Assembly (NCBI RefSeq): GCF_002157835.1 | Contig: NZ_CP020809.1 | Span: forward strand, 3,596,001-3,660,000 | Reading direction: 5' to 3' | DNA: 64,000 bases | Source of the DNA: Mycobacterium dioxanotrophicus | GTDB lineage: Bacteria > Actinomycetota > Actinomycetes > Mycobacteriales > Mycobacteriaceae | Shown: positions 25,201-34,091 of the stretch, in pieces | Layout of the letters: the number at the start of each line of letters is the position of its first letter | Numbering within the stretch: the stretch's first letter is position 1 | Position numbers and translations under genes: made by a program | The notes under the pieces: generated by a model | Databases searched by the model: none | The model's input: only the letters and a program-made list of their open reading frames with translations | Told to the model about the DNA's origin: nothing

Positions 25201-25593
25201 CTATCCGGTGCCGCGGTCGTCGGTCGGGCGCGCCGCGAACGGGTTGAACTTCGACAATCCGGGGATGTTCGACAGCATCCGGAAGACGTCGTTACCGGTG
25301 GCGACGAGCGCCTCCAACTGAGGCAGAAGGCGATCCATCGTGCGGAACATCGGGTCGGCCATCGCCAGATAACGCTCGGTGCGGTCGATGGTCGTATTCA
25401 GCCGTTCAGTCGCCACCGCCAAATTCTCGATCAGATCGGGCAGCTGCACGGCGAGTTGAGCTGAGGCGGGGGGAATGCGCATCGCGCTGTTCGCGACGGC
25501 CTGCGCGGTCTCGACCGCCGACTGAGCGGTCTCCACCGCAGCCTGTGCGGCCGATTTGAGGTCGCTCGGTTTGGGAAGCTTCGGACTGGTCAT
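25201..25593 (-). CDS. Hypothetical helical protein
   Basis: A 130-residue, soluble, mostly helical protein with no family I recognise. Near the N-terminus it carries two tandem heptads, AQSAVETAQAV preceded by AAVETAQ, suggesting a short coiled coil. The middle is amphipathic (LPDLIENLAVATERLNTTID, then PMFRTMDRLLPQLEALV). The C-terminus is polar. Start 25593 (MTSPKLPKPSDLK) is chosen because the upstream extension looks like non-coding promoter. It is divergent from the epoxide-hydrolase-type gene. Confidence 0.6.
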   Translation of the reverse strand: MTSPKLPKPSDLKSAAQAAVETAQSAVETAQAVANSAMRIPPASAQLAVQLPDLIENLAVATERLNTTIDRTERYLAMADPMFRTMDRLLPQLEALVATGNDVFRMLSNIPGLSKFNPFAARPTDDRGTG

Positions 25594-25804
25594 GTCGGTA
25601 ACTGTGCCGCACCGCGACGTCGCTGTCAGCGGCTTTTGGTCGGGGGTGTCCGGGTTGTGTCGAATCGGGTATCGCGCGCGAGCGCTAGGCTGCATCCGGC
25701 GATCGGCAACCGGAAGCTCCCGGGTCTTGAGTGGCCGTCAAATGCACTGCCGGAGAGGTCAATCCGTGCCGATCCCGGTCGCCACATCGGGAAGAGGGTG
25801 CGAT

Positions 25805-26650
25805 ATGGAACAGTTCCGCCGCGGCGGCCTGGTTTTTGACGTCATCGACGACGGCCCTGCGGACGGGCCGGTCGTCGTTCTGCTGCACGGATTTCCCCAG
25901 CGCAACACCAGCTGGGAAGCCGTGACGGCACGGCTGACGGCGCACGGATACCGGTGCCTGGCACCGAATCAGCGGGGCTATTCCCCTGGTGCGCGGCCGC
26001 TGCGGCGCCGTGACTACCGGATGTCCGAGTTGGTCGACGACGTGCTGGCCCTCATCGACGACAGCGGAGCCGACCGCGTGCACCTCGTCGGGCACGACTG
26101 GGGCGCCGCGGTGGGGTGGGGGCTTGCGCTGCGGCACCCCCACCGACTGGCGTCGTTCTCGCCGATCTCGGTCCCCCACCCGGTGCCCTTCCTGCGTGCG
26201 ATACCGACCAGCCGACAGGGCCTGGCGTCCTGGTACATGTACGTCGCCCAACTTCCCCGGCTGCCCGAGCGGCTGCTGCTCGGCCGGGACGGCTCGGGTA
26301 TCAGGATCACCGACGCGCTGCTGCGCGGCGGCCAGGCCGCCGTGCATGCGCAACGAGACACCGAAGCGATGCTCGAACCCGGCATGCTGACCGCGGCGCT
26401 CAACTGGTACCGCGCGATGCTGTTGTCCGATTCGGGCGAGATCAAGCACCGGGTGCGGGTGCCGACGATGTACATCTGGAGCGACGGAGACACCGCGATC
26501 ACCGCCAAACCGGCCCACGACACCGCGAACTACGTGGCCGGACCGTACCGGTTCGAGACGATTCGCGGCGCCTCGCACTGGTTGCCCGACGAGGAGCCTG
26601 ACACCGTGGCGGGCCTACTGCTGGAATGGTTTGCCGCACACCCGCTGTGA
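25805..26650 (+). CDS. Alpha/beta hydrolase, epoxide hydrolase-like
   Basis: A 281-residue alpha/beta hydrolase. The oxyanion region reads VVVLLHGFPQRNTSW. The nucleophile elbow is VHLVGHDWGAAVGWG, with Asp rather than Ser, which is the epoxide hydrolase/haloalkane dehalogenase type. The acid is likely Asp in WSDGDTAI and the base His in GASHWLPDEEPD. Start 25805 gives standard length; the upstream in-frame codons look non-homologous. Mycobacteria carry many Eph paralogs, so substrate cannot be named. It converges on a permease gene 4 bases away. Confidence 0.88.
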   Translation: MEQFRRGGLVFDVIDDGPADGPVVVLLHGFPQRNTSWEAVTARLTAHGYRCLAPNQRGYSPGARPLRRRDYRMSELVDDVLALIDDSGADRVHLVGHDWGAAVGWGLALRHPHRLASFSPISVPHPVPFLRAIPTSRQGLASWYMYVAQLPRLPERLLLGRDGSGIRITDALLRGGQAAVHAQRDTEAMLEPGMLTAALNWYRAMLLSDSGEIKHRVRVPTMYIWSDGDTAITAKPAHDTANYVAGPYRFETIRGASHWLPDEEPDTVAGLLLEWFAAHPL

Positions 26651-26654
26651 GGTT

Positions 26655-28058
26655 CTACTGCCGGCCGCGCTTGACCTGCAGCAGCCGGTAACCGCCGTAG
26701 AGTGCCAGCGCTACCCCGAAATTCACGAAATACGCGATGTCGGCCCCGTACCACGCGGTCGCCACCGGCCCGTGGATCAGTGAGGTGTTCATGAACGGCA
26801 TCGCCACCGCGTAGGAGATGACGAAGGTGATCAGCGCCGCCACCGCGTCCGACCGGCGGGTCTCCTCGGCCGATGGATCGAGCGTGTCGCGTCCGCGGAT
26901 CCGGATCGCCCAGTCCACCGACACCACTGCCACGAACGCCGGAATCCAGTAGCTGACCAACAACAACACGTCGGTGAACCGGCTCGCGGTGTCGGCGGCG
27001 TGCAGCCACAGGATCAAGAAGAACGCGAGCGCCGTGACGATGACGGCGGAGACCGGCCTGCGGACCCGTGCCCCGATGGTCTGCAGCGCCAGTGACCCGC
27101 TGTAGTCGTTCATGACCCCGGAACCGACGGCAGCCAGCGCGATGATCAACAGCGCCAGCCCACCGAGGACTCCGCCGCCCATCACGGTTCGCACTCCTTC
27201 GGCGGTCTGCTCACCGACCGCTGCCGCGCCGGCGATGCCGATGCCCTGAACGAAGATGTACGCCGACGCGATACCGGCGAAGGTGTACCCGAAGACCTGG
27301 CCCCGGGGGGCCGTCGCGGGCAGGTACCGACTGAAGTCCGCGGCATAGCTCGCCCACGAGATGGCCAAGCTGAGCGCGATGGTCACCTCGAAGACGAAGG
27401 CGCCGACCAGCGCTGCGCCGTGTGCGGTCGCCGGTGTGACCACGTCCTGTCCGCGGACCAGCTTGACGGCGAACACCACGAAGGTGACCAGCAAGACGAC
27501 CGTGAGCACCGCCTGCAACCGGTGGATGAGCTCGTAACCGAAGAATCCGACGACGCCCTGTACGCCGAGGACGATGAGCACGGCGATCCAGAACGGGATG
27601 CCCACCAGGACGGCCAGTGCTTCCCCACCGAACAAGCCGACCAAGGCGTCCCAGGCGATCGACGAACCCCACTGCAATACCCCGGGCACCACGACGAAGC
27701 CACCGAATGCCATTCGCGCGTTGGGCAACTGGCCGGCGCCGGTGCGCGGGCCCCAGGTCGACAGGTAGGCCACCACCAATGACCCGAGCACGGTGCCGAT
27801 GACCATGGCCAGCATGCCCAGCCAGAAGCCCAGACCCAGCGCGATGGCCAGCGTCCCGGTGAAGACGCCCGTCATATTGACCTGAGGTGCGAACCACACG
27901 GTGAACAACCGCGCAGGACGGCCGTACCGCTGGTCCTGACCGATGGGCGCGATGCCGTGCGTTTCGACCGCGAGGTCGCCGGCGCCCGTCGGGCGGCGCC
28001 CGGTGAAGGCGGTCGCGTTGAGCACGTTGGATCGAGAAGGCATGGCCCATTCCATCAT
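26655..28058 (-). CDS. NCS1-family nucleobase/cytosine-type permease
   Basis: A 467-residue transporter with about 12 membrane segments. Family features are GDLAVETHGIAPIGQDQRYG near the N-terminus, APQVNMTGVFTGTLAIALG, the glycine-rich MAFGGFVVVPGVLQWGSS, and AISWASYAADFSRYLPATAP, as in purine/cytosine permeases. Start is probably 28058; ATG codons at 28055 and 28043 are alternatives. It is a second NCS1 gene, unlinked to the one at 10075, and divergent from an MFS exporter 55 bases away. Confidence 0.85.
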   Translation of the reverse strand: MMEWAMPSRSNVLNATAFTGRRPTGAGDLAVETHGIAPIGQDQRYGRPARLFTVWFAPQVNMTGVFTGTLAIALGLGFWLGMLAMVIGTVLGSLVVAYLSTWGPRTGAGQLPNARMAFGGFVVVPGVLQWGSSIAWDALVGLFGGEALAVLVGIPFWIAVLIVLGVQGVVGFFGYELIHRLQAVLTVVLLVTFVVFAVKLVRGQDVVTPATAHGAALVGAFVFEVTIALSLAISWASYAADFSRYLPATAPRGQVFGYTFAGIASAYIFVQGIGIAGAAAVGEQTAEGVRTVMGGGVLGGLALLIIALAAVGSGVMNDYSGSLALQTIGARVRRPVSAVIVTALAFFLILWLHAADTASRFTDVLLLVSYWIPAFVAVVSVDWAIRIRGRDTLDPSAEETRRSDAVAALITFVISYAVAMPFMNTSLIHGPVATAWYGADIAYFVNFGVALALYGGYRLLQVKRGRQ

Positions 28059-28113
28059 GCCGACGACCACCGGTTCATAATCGGGAAACTGAAAAGATAG
28101 GCTAACGAACGGA

Positions 28114-29574
28114 GTGACGGTGGTGGTGCCCAGGATCGGAAACCCTGAAGCCACCACGACCCGTCCCGCCGTGCTGATCGCCGGGTTGAGTCTCGTCGTG
28201 CTGACCGTCGCGGTCCTGCAGACCGCGGTGGTGCCGGTCCTCGGTGTCATCGCGGCACAACTGGGATCGACGCCCGCTGCGGTGAGTTGGGCGGTGACCG
28301 CGAACCTGCTCGCCGCCGCCGCGGCCACGCCGCTCATCGGCCGCCTCGCCGACCTGTACAGCAAGAAACGGGTGTTGCTCGCCGTGCTTGCCGTCGTACT
28401 GGCCGGCTCGCTGCTGGCTGCGACCACCGCGTCGGTGCCGCTGCTGATCGTGGCGCGGGTGCTGCAGGGCGCCTCCTATGCGCTCTATCCGATCAGCATC
28501 GCCGTGCTGCGCGCCGAACTCGCCGAGGACCGACTGGTGGGGGCGATGTCGATCCTGTCGGGAACACTCGGCTTCGGCGGCGGGGCCGGGCTGGTCGTGA
28601 CGGGTCTGCTGATGTCCGGCGATGCCGGCTATCACCGCGTCTTCTGGCTCACCACTGCCTTCACCGCCGTGGTGATTGTCCTTGCGGCACTTGCTGTTCC
28701 GGACCGCCGACCGGACACCACCGGCACCATCGACTGGCTCGGGGCGATCGGACTGGCGGCCGGGCTGTCGGCGTTGCTGCTGGGCATCACCCAGGGCAAC
28801 GCGTGGGGGTGGGCCGCTCTCGCGACGCTCGGTCTGCTGGCGGCCGGAGTGGTCGTGCTTGCCGCGTGGTGGTGGTGGGGGCGGCGCGTACAGCAGCCGC
28901 TCGTGTCGACGGCGATGCTGACCCGACGACCGATCCTGCTGACCAACGTCGCCACGATCTTCGTCGGTATGGGGTTGTACTTCGCATTCCTGGGGCTCAC
29001 CCAGTTCGTCCAGATGCCGCGCGAGGTGGCCGGCTACGGTTTCGGTGCCACCGTGCTGCAGGTCAGCGTCTACTTCTTGTTGCCGGGTGCGCTCACCGGA
29101 TTCGTCGTGGCGCTCATCAGCGGCCGCTTCATCGACCGGTACGGCGCGCGGCGGGTGATGGCCGTCGCGGCCGTTGCCGGCATCGCCGGGTTCGTCGTGC
29201 TGGCGCTCGCCCATGACCAGGCCTGGCAGGTCATCGTCGCCGGGGTGCTGGCCAACGCGTACATCAGCCTCGGGTACGGGGCCTTGCCCGCGCTGGTGGT
29301 CAGTGAGGTCGATGCGGCGCAGACGGGTATCGCCACGAGCATGAACGCCATTGCCCGGACCGTCGGGAGCTCGATCGCCGCCGCGATCGTCGCGGTGCTC
29401 ATCGGACACGCCCGCGTACCTTCGGAATTCAGCTTCGTGGTCATCTTCGTCGCCGGCGCGGTCACCGCGGCCCTGGCGATGGCTCTCATCGCGGTGTCCC
29501 GTACTCCCGACCGCCACCGGCGATCGGTGCAAACCTTGACGGAGTCGCGTGCGATGAACCACGAGTGGGGCTGA
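28114..29574 (+). CDS. MFS transporter, DHA2-type drug/metabolite exporter
   Basis: A 486-residue major facilitator with roughly 14 hydrophobic segments. The motif-A region is TPLIGRLADLYSKKRVLLA, and motif C-like LSGTLGFGGGAGLVVTGLL follows; both support the DHA2 drug:H+ antiporter group. The start is GTG; candidates are 28114, 28120 and 28123, of which 28120 best suits the GGAG at 28111-28114. The divergent neighbour is an NCS1 permease. Substrate unknown. Confidence 0.88.
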   Translation: MTVVVPRIGNPEATTTRPAVLIAGLSLVVLTVAVLQTAVVPVLGVIAAQLGSTPAAVSWAVTANLLAAAAATPLIGRLADLYSKKRVLLAVLAVVLAGSLLAATTASVPLLIVARVLQGASYALYPISIAVLRAELAEDRLVGAMSILSGTLGFGGGAGLVVTGLLMSGDAGYHRVFWLTTAFTAVVIVLAALAVPDRRPDTTGTIDWLGAIGLAAGLSALLLGITQGNAWGWAALATLGLLAAGVVVLAAWWWWGRRVQQPLVSTAMLTRRPILLTNVATIFVGMGLYFAFLGLTQFVQMPREVAGYGFGATVLQVSVYFLLPGALTGFVVALISGRFIDRYGARRVMAVAAVAGIAGFVVLALAHDQAWQVIVAGVLANAYISLGYGALPALVVSEVDAAQTGIATSMNAIARTVGSSIAAAIVAVLIGHARVPSEFSFVVIFVAGAVTAALAMALIAVSRTPDRHRRSVQTLTESRAMNHEWG

Positions 29575-29705
29575 TCCGGTCCCCGGTTTCGCGGCGCCGG
29601 GCAGCGGCATCCTGAGAAACTGAGCGCAGGCTCCCACACCCGTCAGCGCCGGCGCGCTGTTGTGGTCGCACGCCCCCTTCACTGTAGGAATACGTGCAAT
29701 AACCG

Positions 29706-29719
29706 CCTTCAAACGAAGG
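29706..29719 (+). promoter_or_regulatory. Small hairpin in the AT-rich leader of the polyamine-type ABC operon
   Basis: CCTTC-AAAC-GAAGG forms a 5-bp stem with a 4-base loop. It lies in the 250-bp gap between the MFS gene (29574) and the ABC operon (29825). GGAAT and ATTCC flank it on either side. The gap is AT-richer than its surroundings from about 29680 to 29760 and should contain the operon promoter; I cannot fix -10 and -35 with confidence. Confidence 0.3.
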
Positions 29720-29810
29720 ATTCCATTGTAGAAATGTTAAATCGTTGCGGAATCGCTTGCGAACGTCGGCCCCATCCGCGATGGTTTACCCACAGCACCA
29801 CGCTGCGCCT

Positions 29811-29827
29811 GAGGAGGTACTCCACTG
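29811..29827 (+). promoter_or_regulatory. Strong ribosome-binding site with probable CTG start codon
   Basis: GAGGAGG (29811-29817) is followed after 7 bases by CTG (29825-29827), which opens the reading frame of the ABC ATPase. An in-frame TGA at 29810-29812 bars any start further upstream. No ATG, GTG or TTG occurs in frame until GTG at 29918, which would delete the first beta strand of the ATPase and has no ribosome site. Confidence 0.65.
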
Positions 29828-31033
29828 ACCGGCCCAGACACCACCGCCATCGACGATTCGGCGGGACAAGCTGGCGCGCCACCCACAAGTGGTAGCCCAG
29901 TCATCGAGATCGACCATGTGACCAAACGCTTCGCCGACTACGTTGCCGTACAGGAGGCGGACTTCTCGATCGCCTCCGGCGAGTTCTTCTCCATGCTCGG
30001 CCCGTCCGGTTGCGGCAAGACCACGACGCTTCGGATGATCGCGGGATTCGAGAGTCCCACCGAGGGCGCGATCCGGCTCGAAGGCGTCGACGTGTCCCAC
30101 GTCCCGCCGCACAAGCGCAACGTCAACACCGTGTTCCAGCACTACGCGCTCTTCCCGCATATGACGGTGTGGGACAACGTCGCCTACGGCCCGCGCAGCC
30201 GGAAGAAGGCGGCCAAGAAAAGCGCGGCGGAGATCAAGCGCAGCGTCGACGAGCTGCTGGAGATTGTGCGGCTGACCGACTTCGCCACCCGCAAGCCCGG
30301 CCAGTTGTCCGGCGGGCAGCAACAGCGGGTCGCGCTGGCGCGTGCGCTGGTCAACTACCCGAGCGCACTGCTGCTCGACGAGCCGTTGGGTGCGCTGGAT
30401 CTGAAACTGCGGCATGCCATGCAGTTCGAACTCAAACGCATCCAGCGGGAAGTCGGGATCACCTTCATCTACGTCACTCACGATCAGGAAGAAGCGCTCA
30501 CCATGAGCGACCGGATCGCGGTGATGAACGCGGGCAACGTCGAGCAAATCGGCACTCCGACCGAGATCTACGACCGGCCGGCCACGGTTTTCGTGGCGAG
30601 TTTCATCGGCCAGGCCAACCTGTGGGCCGGACGGCAGACCGGAAGGGCCAACCGCGATTTCGTCGAAGTCGACGTGCTGGGAACCACATTGAAGGCCAAG
30701 CCTGGTGACACCACGATCGAACCCGGCGGCCACGCGACGCTCATGGTCCGACCGGAACGGGTCCGCGTGACCATGGATCGGCCGAACGGCGACGTCGCGA
30801 CCGTCCCCGCGACCGTCAAGGATCTCACCTTCCAGGGTCCGGTGGTGCGGCTTTCCCTTGCCGCGCAGGATGATTCGACCATCATCGCCCACGTCGGCGC
30901 TGAGCAGGACCTGCCGCTGCTGCGGCCCGGCGATGCCGTGCACGTGAGCTGGTCGCCCGACGCCTCCCGGGTGCTGCCTGCGGCGGACATCCCCACCACC
31001 GAAGACCTCGAAGAGATGCTCGACGACTCGTAG
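29825..31033 (+). CDS. Polyamine-type ABC transporter ATP-binding protein (PotA-like), probable CTG start
   Basis: A 402-residue ATPase counted from CTG at 29825. After a variable N-terminal tail of about 25 residues comes [20 protein letters not shown], then Walker [12 protein letters not shown]-loop [15 protein letters not shown], signature [15 protein letters not shown], Walker [12 protein letters not shown] and the switch His in [15 protein letters not shown]. The C-terminal 130 residues form a TOBE/OB regulatory domain. It leads an operon with a receptor and two permeases, and should energize import of spermidine, putrescine or a similar compound. The start codon is unusual (see findings). 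Confidence 0.9.
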   Translation: MTGPDTTAIDDSAGQAGAPPTSGSPVIEIDHVTKRFADYVAVQEADFSIASGEFFSMLGPSGCGKTTTLRMIAGFESPTEGAIRLEGVDVSHVPPHKRNVNTVFQHYALFPHMTVWDNVAYGPRSRKKAAKKSAAEIKRSVDELLEIVRLTDFATRKPGQLSGGQQQRVALARALVNYPSALLLDEPLGALDLKLRHAMQFELKRIQREVGITFIYVTHDQEEALTMSDRIAVMNAGNVEQIGTPTEIYDRPATVFVASFIGQANLWAGRQTGRANRDFVEVDVLGTTLKAKPGDTTIEPGGHATLMVRPERVRVTMDRPNGDVATVPATVKDLTFQGPVVRLSLAAQDDSTIIAHVGAEQDLPLLRPGDAVHVSWSPDASRVLPAADIPTTEDLEEMLDDS

Positions 31034-31096
31034 TCGCCGGCAGCCGACACCACTCCCCCTCATCCGACAGCGCCCCAGTTCACCGAAAGGTCGCTC

Positions 31097-32290
31097 ATGC
31101 CCAACCACACCGATCCCGCCCTGCTCGCCCGACTGGCCGCCAACCCCACTTCCCGGCGCCGGTTCCTGGGTGGAGGCGCGGCCGCCGCAGCCGCGCTCGC
31201 ACTGGGCCCGTCGTTCCTCGCGGCGTGTGGCTCCAGCGAGAAGGCCAGTAGCCCGTCGAGCTCCGCGCCGCCCGACGACGGCACCCCGGCGAGCGGCAAT
31301 CTGCGCATTTCGAACTGGCCGCTCTACATGGCACCCGGGTTCGTCGACGCATTCCAGAAGGCCTCCGGCCTCAGCGTGGACTACCGAGAGGACTTCAACG
31401 ACAACGAGCAGTGGTTCGCCAAGGTCAAGGAGCCGTTGTCCCGCAAGCAGGACATCGGTGCGGATCTGGTGGTGCCCACCCAGTTCATGGCGCTTCGGCT
31501 CGACGGCCTGCACTGGCTCAACGAGATCCGCGATTCCCGCGTCCCCAACAAGAAGAACCTGCGCCCCGATCTGCTCAACGGGCAGGTCGACCCGGGCCGC
31601 AAGTACACCGCGCCGTACATGACCGGCATGGTCGGGCTCGCCTACAACAAGACCGCGACCGGCCGCGACATCACCAAGGTCGAGGACCTGTGGGACCCCG
31701 CCTTCAAGGGCCGGGTCAGCCTGCTCTCCGATACGCAGGACGGGCTGGGCATGATCATGCAGTCTCAGGGCAACTCGCCTGAGAACCCCACGAAGGAATC
31801 GGTCCAGAAGGCCGTCGACGTGGTCCGCGAGCAGAAAGACAAGGGCCAGATCCGCAGGTTCACCGGCAACGACTACGCCGACGACCTCGCCGCCGGCAAT
31901 ATCGCTGTCGCCCAAGCCTATTCGGGTGACGTGGTGCAGCTGCAGGCCGACAACCCCAATCTGCACTTCGTGGTCCCGGAAGCCGGCGGCGACTGGTTCA
32001 TCGACACCATGGTGATCCCCTACACCACCCAGAACCAGAAGGGCGCCGAGGCCTGGATCAACTATGTCTACGACCGCCCGAACTACGCCAAGCTCGTCGC
32101 GTTCACCCAGTACGTGCCCGTCCTGACGGACATGGCCGAGGAACTCGACAAGATCAATCCGAATCTGAGCAAGAACCCGCTGATCAACCCGCCCGCCGAG
32201 ACACTCGCCAAGCTGAAGTCCTGGGCGGCGCTCACCGACGAGCAGACCCAGGAGTTCAACGCCATGTACGCCGCGGTCACCGGCGGCTGA
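31097..32290 (+). CDS. Extracellular polyamine-type binding protein (PotD-like), Tat-exported lipoprotein
   Basis: A 397-residue receptor. The N-terminus has twin arginines (SRRRFLGGG) followed by an Ala-rich hydrophobic stretch and a lipobox SFLAAC, indicating Tat export and lipid anchoring. The mature part matches PotD/PotF: GNLRISNWPLYMAPGFVDAF, MTGMVGLAYNKTATGRDITK, VEDLWDPAFKGRVSLLSDTQ and AGGDWFIDTMVIP. GAAAGG lies 6 bases before the ATG. Ligand class is inferred from family; specificity cannot be read by eye. Confidence 0.9.
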   Translation: MPNHTDPALLARLAANPTSRRRFLGGGAAAAAALALGPSFLAACGSSEKASSPSSSAPPDDGTPASGNLRISNWPLYMAPGFVDAFQKASGLSVDYREDFNDNEQWFAKVKEPLSRKQDIGADLVVPTQFMALRLDGLHWLNEIRDSRVPNKKNLRPDLLNGQVDPGRKYTAPYMTGMVGLAYNKTATGRDITKVEDLWDPAFKGRVSLLSDTQDGLGMIMQSQGNSPENPTKESVQKAVDVVREQKDKGQIRRFTGNDYADDLAAGNIAVAQAYSGDVVQLQADNPNLHFVVPEAGGDWFIDTMVIPYTTQNQKGAEAWINYVYDRPNYAKLVAFTQYVPVLTDMAEELDKINPNLSKNPLINPPAETLAKLKSWAALTDEQTQEFNAMYAAVTGG

Positions 32291-32294
32291 GCCG

Positions 32295-33170
32295 ATGGCA
32301 GGTGTAGCGACCAGTAGCCGGCAGCGGAGCAAGGTGGCTCCGTATCTGATGATCCTGCCGGCGCTGGTGTACCTCGGGATCTTCTTCGTGGTGCCGTTCA
32401 TCTCCCTGGCACGCACGTCGTTGTCGAGCTCGGGCGGATCGGTGTATCTGCCCACGCTGACCTTCGACTGGAACATCGGCAACTACGCCAAGGCCTTCAG
32501 TACCTACAGCGAGCAGATCCTGCGCTCGTTCGGCTACGCGTTGACCGCCACCGTGGTGTGTGCGCTGCTGGCATTTCCGCTCGCGTACGTGATCGCATTC
32601 AAGGCAGGCCGGTACAAGAACCTGCTGCTGGGCCTGGTCATCCTGCCGTTCTTCGTGACGTTCCTGATTCGCACGCTGGCGTGGAAGACGATCCTGGCCG
32701 ATGACGGCTGGGTGGTCAGCACCCTCGGTTCGATCGGACTGCTGCCCAGCGAGGGCCGGTTGCTGTCGACGAGTTGGGCGGTGATCGGCGGCCTGGTCTA
32801 CAACTGGATCATCTTCATGATCCTGCCGCTCTACGTCAGCCTGGAGAAGATCGACCCGCGCCTGATCGAAGCCTCCAAGGACCTGTATTCGACCAATCGT
32901 CGCAGCTTCACCAAGGTGATCCTGCCATTGGCGATGCCCGGTGTGCTGGCCGGCAGCATGCTGGTGTTCATTCCGGCGGTCGGAGACTTCATCAACGCCG
33001 ACTACCTGGGTAGCACCCAGACCAGCATGATCGGCAACGTGATCCAGAAGCAGTTCTTGGTGGTCAAGGACTATCCGGTCGCGGCCGCCCTGAGCATGGT
33101 TCTGATGGCGATCATCCTCGTCGGTGTCCTGCTCTACACGCGGGCTCTCGGGACGGAGGACCTGGTATGA
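32295..33170 (+). CDS. Polyamine-type ABC transporter permease (PotB-like)
   Basis: A 291-residue inner-membrane permease with about six helices. It starts with a short polar tail, then YLMILPALVYLGIFFVVPF. The cytoplasmic coupling (EAA) loop is LIEASKDLYSTNRRSFTKVI followed by LPLAMPGVLAGSMLVFIP. It begins 4 bases after the receptor stop and overlaps the next permease by 4 bases, so all are coupled. Confidence 0.92.
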   Translation: MAGVATSSRQRSKVAPYLMILPALVYLGIFFVVPFISLARTSLSSSGGSVYLPTLTFDWNIGNYAKAFSTYSEQILRSFGYALTATVVCALLAFPLAYVIAFKAGRYKNLLLGLVILPFFVTFLIRTLAWKTILADDGWVVSTLGSIGLLPSEGRLLSTSWAVIGGLVYNWIIFMILPLYVSLEKIDPRLIEASKDLYSTNRRSFTKVILPLAMPGVLAGSMLVFIPAVGDFINADYLGSTQTSMIGNVIQKQFLVVKDYPVAAALSMVLMAIILVGVLLYTRALGTEDLV

Positions 33171-34012
33171 CCTCCGCAGCGGTCGCCGCCGCGACGAGTC
33201 CCGACGCCCCGAAAACCGTCAAGGGCACCCCGAGATGGGGCGACTGGGCGCTGCGCATCGTGGCCGGCCTGGTGTTGCTGTACCTGTTCCTGCCGATCTT
33301 TGTCATCGTGTTGTTCTCGTTCAACAAGCCTGCGGGCAAGTTCAATTACACGTGGCAGGAATTCACCTTCGACAACTGGACCCACCCGTTCAAGTACCCG
33401 GACCTGACCGCGGCGCTGAAGTTGAGCCTCAACGTCGCGGCCGTGTCGACCGCGGTGGCCCTCGTCCTGGGCACGCTGGTGGCGATTGCCTTGGTGCGCC
33501 AACGGTTTCGGGGACAGAAGGCCGTCGACACGTTCCTGGTGTTGCCGCTGACGGCGCCCGAGGTGGTGATGGGCGCGTCGCTGCTGACGCTGTTCCTCGA
33601 TCTGGGGTGGGCGACGGGCTATGTCACGATCCTCATCGCGCACATCGCCTTCGAGGTCAGCTTCATCGCCATGACCGTGCGAGCCAGGGTCCGTGGGTTC
33701 GACTGGACGCTGGAGGACGCCTCGATGGATCTCGGTGCGAGCCCCACTCGGACGTTCTTCAAAGTGACACTGCCACTGATCGTTCCGGGCATCGTCGCCG
33801 CGGCGATGTTGTCGTTCGCCTTGTCGCTCGACGACTTCATCATCACGTACTTCGTCAGCGGGTCGACGGTCACCTATCCGCTGTACGTCAACGCGGCGGT
33901 CAAGGCCGCGGTGCCACCGCAGATCAACGTGCTCGCCACCGCGATCCTGGTGATCAGCCTGGTGCTGCTGATGGCGGGGACGCTCTACCGGCGCAAGCGT
34001 ATCGACGCATAA
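33167..34012 (+). CDS. Polyamine-type ABC transporter permease (PotC-like)
   Basis: A 281-residue permease with about six helices. The first helix is IVAGLVLLYLFLPIFVIVLF and the loop FNKPAGKFNYTWQEFTFDNW is characteristic of PotC. The EAA coupling loop is LEDASMDLGASPTRTFFKVT followed by LPLIVPGIVAAAMLSFALS. ATGA overlap with the preceding permease. It ends the operon; a strong stem follows at 34032. Confidence 0.92.
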   Translation: MTSAAVAAATSPDAPKTVKGTPRWGDWALRIVAGLVLLYLFLPIFVIVLFSFNKPAGKFNYTWQEFTFDNWTHPFKYPDLTAALKLSLNVAAVSTAVALVLGTLVAIALVRQRFRGQKAVDTFLVLPLTAPEVVMGASLLTLFLDLGWATGYVTILIAHIAFEVSFIAMTVRARVRGFDWTLEDASMDLGASPTRTFFKVTLPLIVPGIVAAAMLSFALSLDDFIITYFVSGSTVTYPLYVNAAVKAAVPPQINVLATAILVISLVLLMAGTLYRRKRIDA

Positions 34013-34031
34013 GCGGTCGGTGTTGTCGCGT

Positions 34032-34078
34032 TTGACGCCAGGGCTGTGGAATTCGCAAACTCACAGCCCTGGCGTCAA
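34032..34078. terminator. 17-bp perfect stem between convergent genes
   Basis: TTGACGCCAGGGCTGTG (34032-34048) and CACAGCCCTGGCGTCAA (34062-34078) are exact reverse complements with a 13-base loop. The stem lies between the end of the polyamine-type operon (34012) and the end of the convergent EamA gene (34092). No U-tract follows on either strand. A bidirectional terminator is the likely role. Confidence 0.75.
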
Positions 34079-34091
34079 TCTCGACGAGCGG

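Noticed and set aside
29918..31033. GTG 29918 as start of the polyamine-type ATPase
   Set aside because: It removes the first conserved strand before Walker A and has no ribosome site, while GAGGAGG stands before CTG 29825.
29786..32482. A very long open frame on the minus strand (about 900 codons) opposite the polyamine-type ABC genes
   Set aside because: It is antisense to three well-recognised transporter genes, has no family-like motifs, and long antisense frames are expected in GC-rich codon-biased DNA.
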